DNA of 64,000 nucleotides from Xanthobacteraceae bacterium (GCA_022844205.1 JALHMF010000002.1:310001-374000); one strand, 5' to 3'; positions 18,085 through 28,103 are shown, numbered from the stretch's first letter. Notes: generated by a model from the sequence alone, not told the origin. Program-made: numbers and translations.

Positions 18085-19623
18085 TCAGGCGGCCGCGGCC
18101 ATGCGGTCGTTCAGGGCGCGGTAAGCCAGCGCCTCCGCAAGATGCGGACGGCCGACGTGTTCGGCGCCGTCGAGGTCCGCGATGGTGCGGGCGACTTTCA
18201 GTACGCGATGATAGCCACGCGCCGAAAGACGCATCGCATCCGAGGCATCGCGCAGGAGTTTTAGTCCGGGGGCGTCGAGGGAAGCGATCTGTTCCAGCAA
18301 CGGTCCGTTCGCTTCGGCGTTGACGCGAAGCTCCGCGCGTCCGAGGGCGGCGAACCGCGCCGCCTGGATTGCGCGCGCTGCCGCCACGCGGGCGGCCACT
18401 TCCCTGCTGCCTTCGGAAGGTGCCGGAAGTACGAGATCGGAAGCGGAAACGGCGGGTACTTCGATGTGCAGATCAATGCGATCGAGCAGCGGTCCGGAAA
18501 GCTTTGACTGGTAGTCTGCAGCGCAGCGCGTATTCGTTCCGCGCTTACAATTGAAGCCGAGATCGTAGGCGCGCCCGCAGCGGCAGGGGTTCATCGCGGC
18601 GACGAGCTGAAGTTTCGCCGGATAGGTGATGCGGTGGTTCGCGCGCGCGATCACCACTTCGCCGGACTCCAGCGGCTGCCGCAACGAATCCAAAACCTGT
18701 CCCTGAAATTCCGGCATTTCGTCCAGAAACAGAACGCCCAGATGGGCGAGCGAGACTTCGCCGGGACGCGCGCGCAATCCGCCGCCAACCATCGCCGCCA
18801 TGCTCGCCGAATGATGCGGATGGCGGAACGGACGCTTGGAGGTGAGCGCACCGCCCTCGATCGCGCCCGCGACCGAAGCGACCATCGAGACTTCCAGCAA
18901 TTCGGAGGGCGTCAGCGGCGGCAGGATCGTTGGCAGCCGGGCGGCGAGCATGGTCTTGCCGGCACCCGGCGGGCCTACAAGCAGGAGATTGTGCCCGCCC
19001 GCGGCAGCGATCTCCAGCGCGCGCTTCGCCGACTCCTGTCCCTTGATGTCGGCGAGATCGAGCGTTTCTTCCACGAGGGTTTTTATTCTGGGCTCGGGCC
19101 GCGAGAGCACCTGCGATCCGCGCAGATGGTTGGCGAGTTGGATCAGAGAAGTGGGTGCCAAGATTTCCATTTCGGGACTGGCCCAAGCGGCTTCCGGCCC
19201 GCAGGCTTTCGGACAGATCAGGCCGTTGCCCTGTGCATTGGCTGAGACGGCCGAAGGCAGTACGCCTGCGACCGGCGCAATGGAGCCGTCGAGGCCGAGT
19301 TCACCGACCACCGTGAAACCGGAAAGCGCATCGGAGGGAATGGCTCCGATTGCAGCCATCAGCCCGAGCGCAATGGGCAGGTCGTAGTGGCTGCCCTCCT
19401 TGGGGAGATCGGCGGGCGCAAGGTTGACGGTGATTCGCTTGGCGGGGAGTGCGAGGCCCGATGCGATGAGGGCGGCCCGCACGCGGTCCTTTGCTTCCGA
19501 GACCGCCTTGTCGGCGAGGCCGACAAGGTTGAAGGCCGGCAGGCCGGGTGCGACCTGGACCTGAACGTCCACCGGCCGCGCTTCCACGCCTTCGAAAGCA
19601 ACGGTCGCAACATGCTGGACCAT
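18085..19623 (-). CDS. comM: YifB/ComM family Mg-chelatase-like AAA+ ATPase
   Basis: 512 aa. ComM is a hexameric helicase that promotes branch migration during integration of transformed DNA in several Gram-negatives. The N-terminal ChlI-like domain (about 20-140) has FNLVGLADKAVSEAKDRVR. The AAA+ core has Walker A GPPGAGKT (217-224) and Walker B VLFLDEMPEF (297-306). A cysteine cluster, Cys347, Cys349, Cys359 and Cys367, may bind metal. The C-terminal helical domain (RGYHRVLKVARTIADLDG) is typical. Whether this organism is naturally competent is not shown. Confidence 0.93.
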   Translation of the reverse strand: MVQHVATVAFEGVEARPVDVQVQVAPGLPAFNLVGLADKAVSEAKDRVRAALIASGLALPAKRITVNLAPADLPKEGSHYDLPIALGLMAAIGAIPSDALSGFTVVGELGLDGSIAPVAGVLPSAVSANAQGNGLICPKACGPEAAWASPEMEILAPTSLIQLANHLRGSQVLSRPEPRIKTLVEETLDLADIKGQESAKRALEIAAAGGHNLLLVGPPGAGKTMLAARLPTILPPLTPSELLEVSMVASVAGAIEGGALTSKRPFRHPHHSASMAAMVGGGLRARPGEVSLAHLGVLFLDEMPEFQGQVLDSLRQPLESGEVVIARANHRITYPAKLQLVAAMNPCRCGRAYDLGFNCKRGTNTRCAADYQSKLSGPLLDRIDLHIEVPAVSASDLVLPAPSEGSREVAARVAAARAIQAARFAALGRAELRVNAEANGPLLEQIASLDAPGLKLLRDASDAMRLSARGYHRVLKVARTIADLDGAEHVGRPHLAEALAYRALNDRMAAAA

Positions 19624-19708
19624 CCCCCAACCTCCGCGCGCACAGTATCGAAAAATGGTTGTGCCGGCAAGAACATTTAGAGAACAAAGTTCCAGGGACA
19701 GGTCCCAG

Positions 19709-20632
19709 TCAGCGTTGCTGTTTCAGTCCATTCCGGGACCGCTCAAGGCTCGCCGCGAAGTCCTCCAGCCGGAAGTTCTGCGGGTCGTCGTGCTTCTCGC
19801 GGATACCTTCGTCGATCACCGAATGAAAGGCCGGTATCATCCAAAACCCCGCCCGCACGCTCGCCGCTATGTAAACGAGGGCGAGGGTATCGTACTGCGC
19901 GGGACTGAAACCGGGCGAAGGGGCTTCAAAATCGTTCTTGCCCCGGAAATCAGCGGCGCGGCGGCGGGGCTGGATCAGTTCTATGTGCAGATAGAGACCG
20001 CGCAAGGCGAGGCCGAAATTCTGGGCCGTCTCGAATTTGGTCGCGCGCCACGGCACCCCGAAGTCGTGCGCGAATAACACCTCACCAGCCCGGTTGATGA
20101 ACACATGCGCGCGCTCGATGTCGTTGTCGCAGGCGTAGCGTTTCAGATTATTGATCTTCGGATCGGTGTCGATGTTCACGGGCCAGGGCAGGTCGCCGTA
20201 ATTCGGCGTGCTGGTATCGTGAATCACGAAATAGGTGGCGGCCCGCGCGGCCGGATCGTTGTCACGTCCGCGCGAGACGGGTTTGGCGAGCGAGGCCGCC
20301 ATCTCATTTAGCTTCGCTTCATTCAGCGCCACCGCGAGCACATCGCGCTCCGGCAGCTCGCGCGACGTGCCGACAAGCTCGGCGAAAAACGCCGGCACTG
20401 TTTGGCGCGACTTGCCAAGATGCCCTGCACGCCCGACCGGGGTCAGCAGACACGCAGCCTGCTGCGCGGGGGCACCCGCATAGGAAAGCGTGTCGAAATC
20501 GAATTTGCAGAAGCCGTTGTGATGAACGGTGATCGGCGCACGCTTTCCGAATGAACAATTGCCCGCAAGCGTTTTGCCTGTCATCGCGCATAGGATGCAA
20601 ACACAAAGCAGGATGCGCGAAAACGAATTCAT
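19709..20632 (-). CDS. Secreted amidase_2-like protein (putative N-acetylmuramoyl-L-alanine amidase)
   Basis: 307 aa. A signal peptide covers about 1-23 (hydrophobic LLCVCILCAM, then TLAG). The rest has the order of an amidase_2/PGRP fold: YFVIHDTST (His138), RAHVFINRAGEVLFAHDFG, LYLHIELIQP (Glu218), FSPAQYDTLALVYIAA, AFHSVID (His270) and HDDP (Asp282/283). His138, His270 and one of the aspartates fit the zinc ligands of AmpD-type amidases. Similarity is by motif order only and the sequence is clearly divergent, so the activity is inferred. Two early cysteines (26 and 42) could form a periplasmic disulfide. It ends 12 nt upstream of the gshB coding end region and points away from it in the same direction. 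Confidence 0.6.
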   Translation of the reverse strand: MNSFSRILLCVCILCAMTGKTLAGNCSFGKRAPITVHHNGFCKFDFDTLSYAGAPAQQAACLLTPVGRAGHLGKSRQTVPAFFAELVGTSRELPERDVLAVALNEAKLNEMAASLAKPVSRGRDNDPAARAATYFVIHDTSTPNYGDLPWPVNIDTDPKINNLKRYACDNDIERAHVFINRAGEVLFAHDFGVPWRATKFETAQNFGLALRGLYLHIELIQPRRRAADFRGKNDFEAPSPGFSPAQYDTLALVYIAASVRAGFWMIPAFHSVIDEGIREKHDDPQNFRLEDFAASLERSRNGLKQQR

Positions 20633-20643
20633 CTGGCGACCCG

Positions 20644-21591
20644 CTATCCGCGCTTTCGCTTCGCTTCGATCGTGTCCCAGATCATCGCGGCGACATCCGG
20701 GCCGCCGAGATTCTTGATCGCGCGTACGCCGGTCGGCGAAGTGACGTTGATCTCCGTCAGAAATCCGCCGATCACGTCGATGCCGACGAAGATCAGGCCG
20801 CTTTTTTTCAGGGAAGGACCGATGCGTGCGCAGATTTCGCGCTCGCGCTCGCTTAGGTCGGTTGCTTTTGCCGAGCCGCCGCGCACCAGGTTCGACCGCA
20901 GGTCGCCATCCGCCGGCACGCGGTTCACCGCACCCGCGAATTCGCCGTCAACCAGAATGATCCGCTTGTCGCCGTGCTTCACGTCGGGAAGAAATTTCTG
21001 GATCACCCACTGTTCGCGGAAGGTAACGCTGAACAAATCGAACAAGGAGCCGAAGTTCAGATCGCCCTTGCGCAGCAGGAACACGGCCTCTCCGCCTTTG
21101 CCGTAGAGCGGCTTCATCACGACATCGCCGTGCCGATCGCGGAATTTCTTGATCTCCTCGAGGTCGCGCGAAAGCAAAGTTGGCGGCATCAGCTCGGTGA
21201 ATTCGGTGACGTATATTTTCTCCGGCGCGTTCCGCACCGAAGCCGGATTGTTCACCACCAATGTTTTCGGATGCACGCGCTCCAGGAGATGCGTCGTCGT
21301 GATGTAGGCGAGATCGAACGGCGGATCCTGCCGCAACAGCAGCACATCGAAGCTGGAAACATCGGTGCTTCCTGCATCGCCGAGCGTGAAATGATCGCCC
21401 TGCTGGTCGCGCACTTCGAGTTTCTGCACGCCCGCGATGATGCGGCCATCCACCATCGAGAGCTTGTCGGGCGTGTAATAGGAAAGCTTGTGACCGCGCG
21501 CCTGCGCCTCAAGCAGGACGGCAAACGTTGAATCGCCCGCGATCTTGATGCGGTCGATCGGGTCCATCTGGACGGCGACGTTGAGAGCCAC
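20644..21591 (-). CDS. gshB: Glutathione synthase
   Basis: 315 aa ATP-grasp enzyme joining gamma-glutamylcysteine and glycine. The N-terminal domain opens [21 protein letters not shown], typical of prokaryotic Gsh[17 protein letters not shown] is the ATP-grasp glycine loop, and [25 protein letters not shown] is the conserved magnesium and substrate site near the end. Same strand as yraN (13 nt upstream) and rsmI, a frequent trio in alphaproteobacteria. Confidence 0.96.
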   Translation of the reverse strand: MALNVAVQMDPIDRIKIAGDSTFAVLLEAQARGHKLSYYTPDKLSMVDGRIIAGVQKLEVRDQQGDHFTLGDAGSTDVSSFDVLLLRQDPPFDLAYITTTHLLERVHPKTLVVNNPASVRNAPEKIYVTEFTELMPPTLLSRDLEEIKKFRDRHGDVVMKPLYGKGGEAVFLLRKGDLNFGSLFDLFSVTFREQWVIQKFLPDVKHGDKRIILVDGEFAGAVNRVPADGDLRSNLVRGGSAKATDLSEREREICARIGPSLKKSGLIFVGIDVIGGFLTEINVTSPTGVRAIKNLGGPDVAAMIWDTIEAKRKRG

Positions 21592-21603
21592 GCTTTCCTC
21601 CGC

Positions 21604-21984
21604 TCAGCTTTCCGCTTCGAAAGCGGACTCGATATGTCTTGGGTACGAACGCGGTGCAATGAGCACCGCGTCGAACCGCATATCGTATCCCGCATGTTCG
21701 GGGTGGGCCGCAAGCCACGCTCCCGCCGCCGCAACGATGCGCCTTTGTTGACGGAGCAGGACGGATTCTGCCGCATCGTCGATGCGCGCCCGCGCCTTCA
21801 CTTCCACGAAAACGATCAATGCGCCGCGCTTCATGACAAGGTCAATCTCGCCCGCGCGGCATTTCCAGCGGCGGGCGATCTCGCGATACCCTTTCGCATT
21901 CAGAAAGAGTGCCGCCTTGCCCTCGGCGGACATGCCGAGCCGGAACGCCTTCTGCCTGCGGGGGTGCGCGGTGCGCTCACTCAT
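21604..21984 (-). CDS. UPF0102/YraN family endonuclease-like protein
   Basis: 126 aa. The YraN family has a PD-(D/E)XK nuclease-like core; here GEIDLV gives Asp48 and FVEVKAR gives Glu61 and Lys63, so the putative metal site is intact. No activity has been firmly assigned to the family. The start overlaps the end of rsmI by 4 nt, the usual neighbour, since YraN and RsmI are next to each other in many proteobacteria. Confidence 0.9.
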   Translation of the reverse strand: MSERTAHPRRQKAFRLGMSAEGKAALFLNAKGYREIARRWKCRAGEIDLVMKRGALIVFVEVKARARIDDAAESVLLRQQRRIVAAAGAWLAAHPEHAGYDMRFDAVLIAPRSYPRHIESAFEAES

Positions 21985-22904
21985 CGCTTTTTTCCGTCCA
22001 AAGAATCGAGTGCGAGCGCGCGTTTGTAGATATCGCGCTTCGGTAACCCGGTTTCGGCGGCGATCAGGTTGGAGGCATCCCTTACGGAAAATTTCTTCAA
22101 GGCGCTTGCAAGCATCGCGTCGATCTCTTGGTCGGAAATTTTCTCGGCGTCCGGATCGGGCGGTCCGACGACGATGACAATCTCGCCCTTTGGCTCGGCG
22201 GCGTCTTTATAATGCAAGGCAAGTTCGGCGAGCATGCCGCGCCGTACCTCTTCATAGGTTTTGGTCATCTCGCGGCAGACGGCGCCGCCGCGTGCCCCGA
22301 GGATGGTGGAAAGATCAGACAGGCTTTCCGCGAGCCGCGGCCCCGTTTCGTAAAAGATCAGCGTCGCGGGGATCGAAACGAGTTCGGTCAAACGGTTTTT
22401 GCGCTGGCCGGGTTTCGGGGGAAGAAACCCCTCAAAAAAGAAACGATCCGTCGGCAACCCCGCCGAGACGAGTGCGGCAAGTGCCGCTGAAGCGCCGGGA
22501 ACCGGAAACACTTTATGGCCGGCTTCGACCACTTCGCGCACGAGCTTGTAGCCGGGGTCCGAGAGTAAAGGAGTTCCCGCATCCGACACGAGGGCGACGC
22601 TCGCACCCTCTGCAAGGCGAGCGAGCACCTTCGGGCGGACCTCCGCCGCATTATGGTCGTGATAGGCAAGCAGAGAAGAATTCAGACCGTAGCGGTCCAG
22701 GAGCCGGCTAGTGATGCGGGTGTCCTCGCAGAGCACGAGATCGGCGCTGGCAAGCACGGAGAGCGCGCGGAGGCTGACGTCGGTCAGGTTTCCGATCGGG
22801 GTCGCGACCACATACAGACCCATAGCGAGCTTCACCGGTTCCAGAACCGGCAGGATGACGGCGTTGCGATTTTCGCGATCAGACTTCATGGCGGCGCCAG
22901 CCAT
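21981..22904 (-). CDS. rsmI: 16S rRNA (cytidine-1402 2'-O)-methyltransferase
   Basis: 307 aa. SAM-dependent enzyme of the tetrapyrrole methylase fold acting on C1402 of 16S rRNA. Diagnostic segments are LYVVATPIGNLTDVSLRAL, LCEDTRITSRLLDRYG, ALVSDAGTPLLSDPGYKLV and FFEGFLPPKPGQRKNRL. The C-terminal region has the HemA-like linker found in RsmI. An internal ATG at 22889 is an alternative start; both precede the conserved core. Divergent from the lipoprotein gene at 22973. Confidence 0.95.
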   Translation of the reverse strand: MAGAAMKSDRENRNAVILPVLEPVKLAMGLYVVATPIGNLTDVSLRALSVLASADLVLCEDTRITSRLLDRYGLNSSLLAYHDHNAAEVRPKVLARLAEGASVALVSDAGTPLLSDPGYKLVREVVEAGHKVFPVPGASAALAALVSAGLPTDRFFFEGFLPPKPGQRKNRLTELVSIPATLIFYETGPRLAESLSDLSTILGARGGAVCREMTKTYEEVRRGMLAELALHYKDAAEPKGEIVIVVGPPDPDAEKISDQEIDAMLASALKKFSVRDASNLIAAETGLPKRDIYKRALALDSLDGKKR

Positions 22905-22972
22905 GACTCTAGCCCGCCCTAAGGCCCGGCAACAGAAGGGTTTTTGGCTCGAAAGGGGCCAGTAACTTTGAC

Positions 22973-24280
22973 ATGGGCATGATGCTGTCCCAGATTGCCC
23001 GCTTGATTACAGGGCTAAAGCCACCAGCCGGGGACCGGATGTTTTCGCGTGCGCAGGGGGAAGCAAAACGCCCAGCAGCGGCTTCGCGCCGCTGCGCAAT
23101 CGGGTTTGCGGGCCTCTTTGGACTCCTGCTCGCCGCCTGTTCGGGAACGAACGCTCCGCTGACGGGCGGCCCTTCCTTCGGTGGCGACCAGTCGTCAGCG
23201 CCCTTCGGCGCGAATCCCCAACCTTCCGGCGTGGCCGGCGGCGTGAAGGTCGGCGTGATCCTTTCCCTCAGCGCGTCCGGCAACGCCGGTGCGGCCGCCC
23301 AATCCATGAAGAATGCCGCCGATCTGGCCCTCGCCGAATTTCACGGCGCGAACGTGCAGCTGATCGTGAAGGACGACAACGGCACGGCACTCGGCGCGCA
23401 GATCGCAGCGCAACAGTTGCTCAGCGAAGGTGCGGAGATCATCCTTGGACCGCTGCTCAGCCATGCGGTCGCAGCGGCCGGACAGACGACCCGCAATCGC
23501 GGCGTGCCATTGATCGCATTCTCGACCGACAGCAACGTCGCCGCGCGCGGCGTCTATCTCCTGAGTTTCCTTCCCGAAACGGAAGTCGACCGCATGGTTT
23601 CCTATGCGGCGAGCAACGGAAGAAAATCGTTTATCAGTGTATTGCCGGACAGCGCCTATGGCGCCGTGGTGGAGGGTAGCTTCAAGCAGGCTGTGGCCGC
23701 GCGCGGCGGACGCGTCGTGGCGCTCGAACATTATCCGAACGATCCGAACCGCATCGGGGAAGCGGTGCGCAAGGTCGCGGCCTCCGCGCGGCAGGCCGAT
23801 GCCGTTTTTCTGGCGGACGCGCCGGAAGTGACCCCGCAGGTGATCCAGCAATTGAACGCGAACGGCGTCTCGCCGCGCCGCATCCAGTTCATGGGCACCT
23901 GGCTCTGGGACGAGCAGAAACTCTTTTCCGATCCGAACATGAACGGTGCCTGGTTCGCCGCTCCCGACGTCAGCGGCTTCCGCGATTTCGCACAAAGATA
24001 CCGTGCGCGTTACGGGCAGGACCCGCTGCGCACTTCGAGCCTCGCCTATGACGCGGTGTCGCTGGTCGCGGCCCTGGTGAAGACGCAAGGCCCGAACCGC
24101 TTCTCCGAGGAAGTGCTGACGAATCCGTCCGGCTTCAACGGCATTGACGGCGTGTTTCGCTTCAAGTCGGACGGCACCTGCGAGCGCGGCCTTGCAGTGT
24201 TGGAAATCCGCAACGGCACCGCCCGGGTGATCAACCCCGCGCCAAAATCCTTCGGCCAACCCGTGGCGGCGGCGCTTTAA
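22973..24280 (+). CDS. Penicillin-binding protein activator-type lipoprotein (periplasmic-binding fold)
   Basis: 435 aa. After a basic N-terminal stretch, the hydrophobic segment GFAGLFGLLLAAC ends in a lipobox with Cys56, so the protein is a probable lipoprotein. A type I periplasmic-binding fold follows (VKVGVILSLSASGNAG, ILGPLLSHAVAA, VPLIAFSTDS, GWLWDE-like and ALAYDAVSL segments), as in LpoA, the outer-membrane activator of PBP1a. The E. coli N-terminal TPR domain is missing. An alternative start at 23039 (ATG with GGGGA just upstream) would remove 22 residues before the signal and looks plausible. Divergent from rsmI, the same pairing seen for lpoA in gammaproteobacteria. Confidence 0.85.
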   Translation: MGMMLSQIARLITGLKPPAGDRMFSRAQGEAKRPAAASRRCAIGFAGLFGLLLAACSGTNAPLTGGPSFGGDQSSAPFGANPQPSGVAGGVKVGVILSLSASGNAGAAAQSMKNAADLALAEFHGANVQLIVKDDNGTALGAQIAAQQLLSEGAEIILGPLLSHAVAAAGQTTRNRGVPLIAFSTDSNVAARGVYLLSFLPETEVDRMVSYAASNGRKSFISVLPDSAYGAVVEGSFKQAVAARGGRVVALEHYPNDPNRIGEAVRKVAASARQADAVFLADAPEVTPQVIQQLNANGVSPRRIQFMGTWLWDEQKLFSDPNMNGAWFAAPDVSGFRDFAQRYRARYGQDPLRTSSLAYDAVSLVAALVKTQGPNRFSEEVLTNPSGFNGIDGVFRFKSDGTCERGLAVLEIRNGTARVINPAPKSFGQPVAAAL

Positions 24281-24305
24281 GGTTCCCGCTTTTCGGAGGC
24301 ATGCT

Positions 24306-25544
24306 TTAAAAATCAGAAGCTAAATCGGCGACGATTGCGTCCAGAAGCGGGAAGCCGCTCGCGGTGACGCGTAATTTCCCGTCAGCGGTGGCCTCGACCA
24401 AGGCTTCGCGCTGCAGAATTGCCAGCCGCTCCGCATCGAAATCGCGGCCCGAAATCGCGATGAATTTTTTCCGGTCGATTCCTTCGGCCAGGCGAAGGCC
24501 CATCAGCAGAAATTCGTCCGCGCGTTCGGTTGCGCCGAGTTCCTCGTTCACGCTAAGTCCGTGGCCGTTTTCTTCCACGAACCGCAGCCATTGCTCTGGA
24601 TGTTTTTCGGTTTCGGTTGCGCGGCGCCTTGCGCCGTCATGCAAGCGGCCATGCGCGCCGGGACCGACGCCTGCATATTCGCCGGAGCGCCAATAGACGA
24701 GATTATGCCTGCACTCCGCACCGGGGCGTGCGTGATTGGAAACCTCATAGGCGGGCAGGCCGGCAGCGTTGCAGGTTTCCTGCGTCACGTCCCAGAGCGC
24801 GCGGGCGAGATCGCCTTCGGGCACAACGAGTTTTCCGGCCCGATGAAGGGCCGCGAACGGCGTTCCATCTTCGATCGTGAGTTGATAGAGTGAAAGATGC
24901 TCGATGTTTTCCGCGAGTGCGCGTTTCAGTTCCGCGCGCCATTCCTCCGGCGATTGGCTGGAGCGCGCATAAATCAGATCGAAGGATACGCGATTGAAAT
25001 TCTTACTCGCGATAGCGACGGCTTTTAGCGCTTCATCCGCCGAATGCAGACGCCCGAGTGATTTCAATGCCGCGTCGTCGAGAGCCTGCACGCCCAATGA
25101 CAAGCGGTTGACGCCCGCGGCGCGATAACCGCGGAAGCGCTCTGCTTCGACGCTGGTGGGATTTGCCTCCAGCGTGATCTCGATGCCGGGCGCGAAGGTC
25201 CAATGCTTCGAGATGGCTTCGAGCACCGCGCCGACCGTGTCCGGTTTCATCAGCGAAGGCGTGCCGCCGCCGAAAAAAATGCTCACGACTTCGCGCGGCC
25301 CGGTGATCGAAGCCGCATGTTCGATCTCGCGGGCGATGGCGCGCGCGAAACGCCCCTCGTCCGGTTTCTCGTGGCGAACATGACTGTTGAAGTCACAATA
25401 CGGGCACTTGGACAGGCAGAAAGGCCAGTGCACGTACACGCCAAAGCCTGCGTCATCCGCATTCGGCGTGGGCGCGGCATTGCGTTCGAGGGTGACCGTT
25501 TCAGCCAAGGCAGGCCTTTGCGAGTTGCATGAAAGCGCGAGCAC
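24306..25544 (-). CDS. hemW: Heme chaperone HemW (radical SAM, HemN-like)
   Basis: Up to 412 aa. The radical SAM cysteines lie in [20 protein letters not shown] (CxxxCxxC). HemW proteins were long annotated as oxygen-independent coproporphyrinogen oxidases but act in heme delivery; the presence of CPYC followed by phenylalanine and the absence of the HemN N-terminal extension fit Hem[13 protein letters not shown] and [18 protein letters not shown] are typical. The ATG at 25544 overlaps rdgB by 44 nt; a TTG at 25505 preceded by AAAGG would overlap by only 5 nt and give 399 aa, and may be the real start. Downstream of rdgB on the same strand. Confidence 0.92.
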   Translation of the reverse strand: MLALSCNSQRPALAETVTLERNAAPTPNADDAGFGVYVHWPFCLSKCPYCDFNSHVRHEKPDEGRFARAIAREIEHAASITGPREVVSIFFGGGTPSLMKPDTVGAVLEAISKHWTFAPGIEITLEANPTSVEAERFRGYRAAGVNRLSLGVQALDDAALKSLGRLHSADEALKAVAIASKNFNRVSFDLIYARSSQSPEEWRAELKRALAENIEHLSLYQLTIEDGTPFAALHRAGKLVVPEGDLARALWDVTQETCNAAGLPAYEVSNHARPGAECRHNLVYWRSGEYAGVGPGAHGRLHDGARRRATETEKHPEQWLRFVEENGHGLSVNEELGATERADEFLLMGLRLAEGIDRKKFIAISGRDFDAERLAILQREALVEATADGKLRVTASGFPLLDAIVADLASDF

Positions 25545-26130
25545 GGTGCGAAAGACCTTCGCCGCGCGGCGGAAGCCCGTGCTTTTCCTCCGCCGTCATC
25601 TCGCCGAATGTACGCGCATGGCCGTCGGGAAGAAACATCGGATCGTAGCCAAAGCCCGCGCTGCCGCGCGGCGGCCAGACCAGTGTTCCATCGACGCGGC
25701 CCTCGAATTTTTCCAGATGACCGTCTGGCCAGGCGATCACAAGCACGGATAGAAAGGTAGCGCGCCTCTGCGCCGGTGCTTTCGCGGCTTTCGCCGCAAG
25801 TTTCTCCTCAACCATGCGCATGGCGCGGGCAAAATCCTTGTCCGGCCCGGCCCAGCGTGCGGAATGGATCCCCGGTTCACCGTGCAAGGCTTCGACCGCA
25901 AGGCCGGAGTCGTCGGAGAGTGCCGGAAGTTTTGCGGCGCGCGCCGCAGCCTCGGCCTTGATGATGGCATTGGCTTGGAAGGTGGTCCCGGTCTCGTCGG
26001 GCTCCGGCAATCCGAGTTCGCCGGCGGAGACCGCTTCAATTCCGTGCGGTGAAAGCAGTTCCCGCATCTCCCGCAGCTTCCCCGGATTGTGGGTTGCGAT
26101 CACGACGCGGCCCTCAAGCTTGCGCGCCAT
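25501..26130 (-). CDS. rdgB: XTP/dITP diphosphatase (RdgB/HAM1)
   Basis: 209 aa. Hydrolyses non-canonical purine triphosphates to keep them out of DNA and RNA. The N-terminal [14 protein letters not shown] gives the substrate-binding THNPGK (13-18), [23 protein letters not shown] carries the metal and base-binding site, and [11 protein letters not shown] is the C-terminal signature. The start codon overlaps the rph stop by one base. A common rph-rdgB-hemW order in alphaproteobacteria. Confidence 0.96.
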   Translation of the reverse strand: MARKLEGRVVIATHNPGKLREMRELLSPHGIEAVSAGELGLPEPDETGTTFQANAIIKAEAAARAAKLPALSDDSGLAVEALHGEPGIHSARWAGPDKDFARAMRMVEEKLAAKAAKAPAQRRATFLSVLVIAWPDGHLEKFEGRVDGTLVWPPRGSAGFGYDPMFLPDGHARTFGEMTAEEKHGLPPRGEGLSHRARAFMQLAKACLG

Positions 26131-26843
26131 CAGGCAACCGCGATTTTCTGCAACTCAATCAGCCGCGCGATGCCCTCCTTGGCGAGAGTCATCATCTGCG
26201 CCATCTCGGTTTCCGAGAACGGGTTCTTTTCTGCGGTACCCTGAATCTCCACGATGCCGCCGGAACCGGTCATGACAAAGTTCATGTCGGTGTCGGCGTC
26301 GGAGTCTTCCGCGTAATCGATGTCGAGAACGGGCGTTCCCTTGTAGATGCCGCAGGAAATTGCCGCGACATGATCCTTCAGCGGCTCCTTCGTGACCATC
26401 TTCCGTGCTTTCATCCAGGCAATGCAGTCGTGAAGCGCGATCCATGCGCCGGTGATGGATGCGGTGCGCGTGCCGCCATCTGCTTGAAGGACATCGCAGT
26501 CGAGCGTGATCTGGCGCTCCCCCAATGCGACAAGATCGGTGACGGTGCGGAGCGAGCGGCCAATCAGTCTTTGGATTTCAAGCGTGCGACCCGACTGCTT
26601 GCCGGCACTCGCCTCGCGTCGTGTGCGCTCCGATGTCGCGCGCGGAAGCATTCCGTATTCGGCGGTGACCCATCCGCGGCCCTGACCTTTTAGCCACGGC
26701 GGGAGCCTTTCCTCCAGCGTCGCGGTTACGAGCACATGCGTGTCGCCGAATTTTGCGAGGCAGGAGCCTTCGGCGTGGCGCAATACGCCGCGCTCGAAAC
26801 TGATGGCCCGCATTTCATCGCTGGCCCGGCAGCTTGGACGCAT
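26130..26843 (-). CDS. rph: Ribonuclease PH
   Basis: 237 aa. Phosphorolytic 3' exonuclease that trims tRNA precursors. [26 protein letters not shown] is the usual N-terminus; [16 protein letters not shown] and [20 protein letters not shown] carry the active-site residues. The ATG at 26841-26843 has AAAGGGAG about 7 nt upstream and matches the family start. A longer reading to 27017 would run across the divergent promoter region and is rejected. Confidence 0.96.
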   Translation of the reverse strand: MRPSCRASDEMRAISFERGVLRHAEGSCLAKFGDTHVLVTATLEERLPPWLKGQGRGWVTAEYGMLPRATSERTRREASAGKQSGRTLEIQRLIGRSLRTVTDLVALGERQITLDCDVLQADGGTRTASITGAWIALHDCIAWMKARKMVTKEPLKDHVAAISCGIYKGTPVLDIDYAEDSDADTDMNFVMTGSGGIVEIQGTAEKNPFSETEMAQMMTLAKEGIARLIELQKIAVA

Positions 26844-26871
26844 GAATCGCTCCCTTTGAAGATTTCGCGCA

Positions 26872-26902
26872 CTTGTAGGGGGTGGCGGCGGGTTCCTACA
26901 AG
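26872..26902. promoter_or_regulatory. Inverted repeat in the rph/hrcA divergent promoter region
   Basis: A perfect 8-bp inverted repeat, CTTGTAGG (26872-26879) and CCTACAAG (26895-26902), separated by 15 nt, lies 29 nt upstream of rph and 84 nt upstream of the hrcA start. Its central position suggests a regulator-binding site or an mRNA hairpin, but no known operator is recognised; it is not a CIRCE element (TTAGCACTC-N9-GAGTGCTAA). Confidence 0.3.
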
Positions 26903-26986
26903 GCCGCTTTGCCTGCAGGGGGCGCCCTTGCTCTTCCGATTGCGAGACTGCACATAATCGGCGGAGGCTGGAGAACGGAGCGGAAA

Positions 26987-28066
26987 TTGTCCGTCGACGT
27001 CCCGATCGGTTCCACAAATGTGAGCCTGGCGCAGCTCGATGAGCGCTCGCGCGAGATCTTCCGGCGTATCGTGGAAAGCTACCTTGCGACCGGTGAGCCG
27101 GTCGGTTCGCGTAACATCTCCCGCATCATCCCGATGACGCTTTCGCCCGCCTCGGTCCGCAACGTGATGGCGGACCTGGAGGCGCTCGGTCTTGTCTATG
27201 CGCCGCATACGAGTGCGGGACGGCTGCCCACCGAAACCGGCCTGCGGTTTTTCGTCGATGCCCTGATGGAATTCGGGGATATCAGCGAGAACGAGCGCCG
27301 CAACATCGAAGTACAGGTGAAGGCGGCCCGCGGTGAAAGCCTCGACTCGGTCCTTGCAGAAGCATCCCAGCTTCTTTCCGGGCTTACGCGCGGCGCCGGC
27401 GTCGTGATGGCGACCAAGAGCGATCCCCGTCTGCGCCATGTCGAGTTTGTCGGATTGAAAGCGGGCCGGGCGCTGGTGGTGCTCGTCTCCGACGACGGCC
27501 AGGTGGAAAATCGTATCCTCGATCTCCCCCCCGATTTGCCTGCTTCGGCGCTGACGGAGGCGACGAATTTTCTCAACGCGCATATCCGCGGCCTCACACT
27601 TTCCGAAGTAAAGGCCGAAATGGAAAAGGCCCTCACCGCCGCCAAGATGGAACTCGACGAGCTGACTCAGAAGATCGTGGCCGCAGGCATGGCGAGCTGG
27701 TCGGGCGGCGACAGCGCCGACCGCAAGCTGATCGTCCGGGGCCATGCCAAGCTGCTTGAAGACCTGAAGGCGATGCAGGATCTGGAGCGCGTGCGGCTCC
27801 TGTTCGACGATCTGGAGACCAAGCGCGAGGTCATCGATCTCCTCGGCAAGGCGGAATCCGCCGATGGCCTGCGCATTTTTATCGGCTCCGAGAACAAGCT
27901 GTTCTCGCTTTCGGGGTCATCCACCATCGTGGCGCCCTACCGGGATAGTAATGGCCGCATTGTGGGCGTCCTCGGCGTGATCGGCCCGACCCGCCTCAAT
28001 TATGGAAGGGTGATCCCGATGGTCGATTACACGGCGCGGGTGGTGAGCGAAGTCCTCAGCAAATAA
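26987..28066 (+). CDS. hrcA: Heat-inducible transcription repressor HrcA
   Basis: 359 aa from TTG 26987-26989. HrcA binds CIRCE operators and represses groESL and sometimes dnaK. The N-terminal winged helix contains [26 protein letters not shown] and [30 protein letters not shown]; the C-terminal part ends with [24 protein letters not shown]. The TTG is chosen because ACGGAG lies 6 nt upstream and because homologues have about 14 residues before LAQL. The next in-frame option is a GTG at 26882, which lies in the promoter region. No CIRCE sequence is seen in this window, so its targets are elsewhere. Divergent from rph and followed by grpE. Confidence 0.93.
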   Translation: MSVDVPIGSTNVSLAQLDERSREIFRRIVESYLATGEPVGSRNISRIIPMTLSPASVRNVMADLEALGLVYAPHTSAGRLPTETGLRFFVDALMEFGDISENERRNIEVQVKAARGESLDSVLAEASQLLSGLTRGAGVVMATKSDPRLRHVEFVGLKAGRALVVLVSDDGQVENRILDLPPDLPASALTEATNFLNAHIRGLTLSEVKAEMEKALTAAKMELDELTQKIVAAGMASWSGGDSADRKLIVRGHAKLLEDLKAMQDLERVRLLFDDLETKREVIDLLGKAESADGLRIFIGSENKLFSLSGSSTIVAPYRDSNGRIVGVLGVIGPTRLNYGRVIPMVDYTARVVSEVLSK

Positions 28067-28074
28067 GCAAACCG

Positions 28075-28103
28075 CTTGATTTCCGCCGCTTCAACCCCGA
28101 TAT
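28075..28103 (+). promoter_or_regulatory. Candidate sigma-32 heat-shock promoter of grpE
   Basis: CTTGAT (28075-28080) and CCCCGATAT (28095-28103) are separated by 14 nt and closely match the heat-shock consensus CTTGAA-N13-15-CCCCATNT. The grpE ATG follows at 28136. This would let grpE respond to heat independently of the hrcA transcript. Inferred from sequence only. Confidence 0.6.

Noticed and set aside
26844-26986. CIRCE operator upstream of hrcA
   Set aside because: No TTAGCACTC-N9-GAGTGCTAA pattern even with several mismatches; the dyad present is a different sequence.
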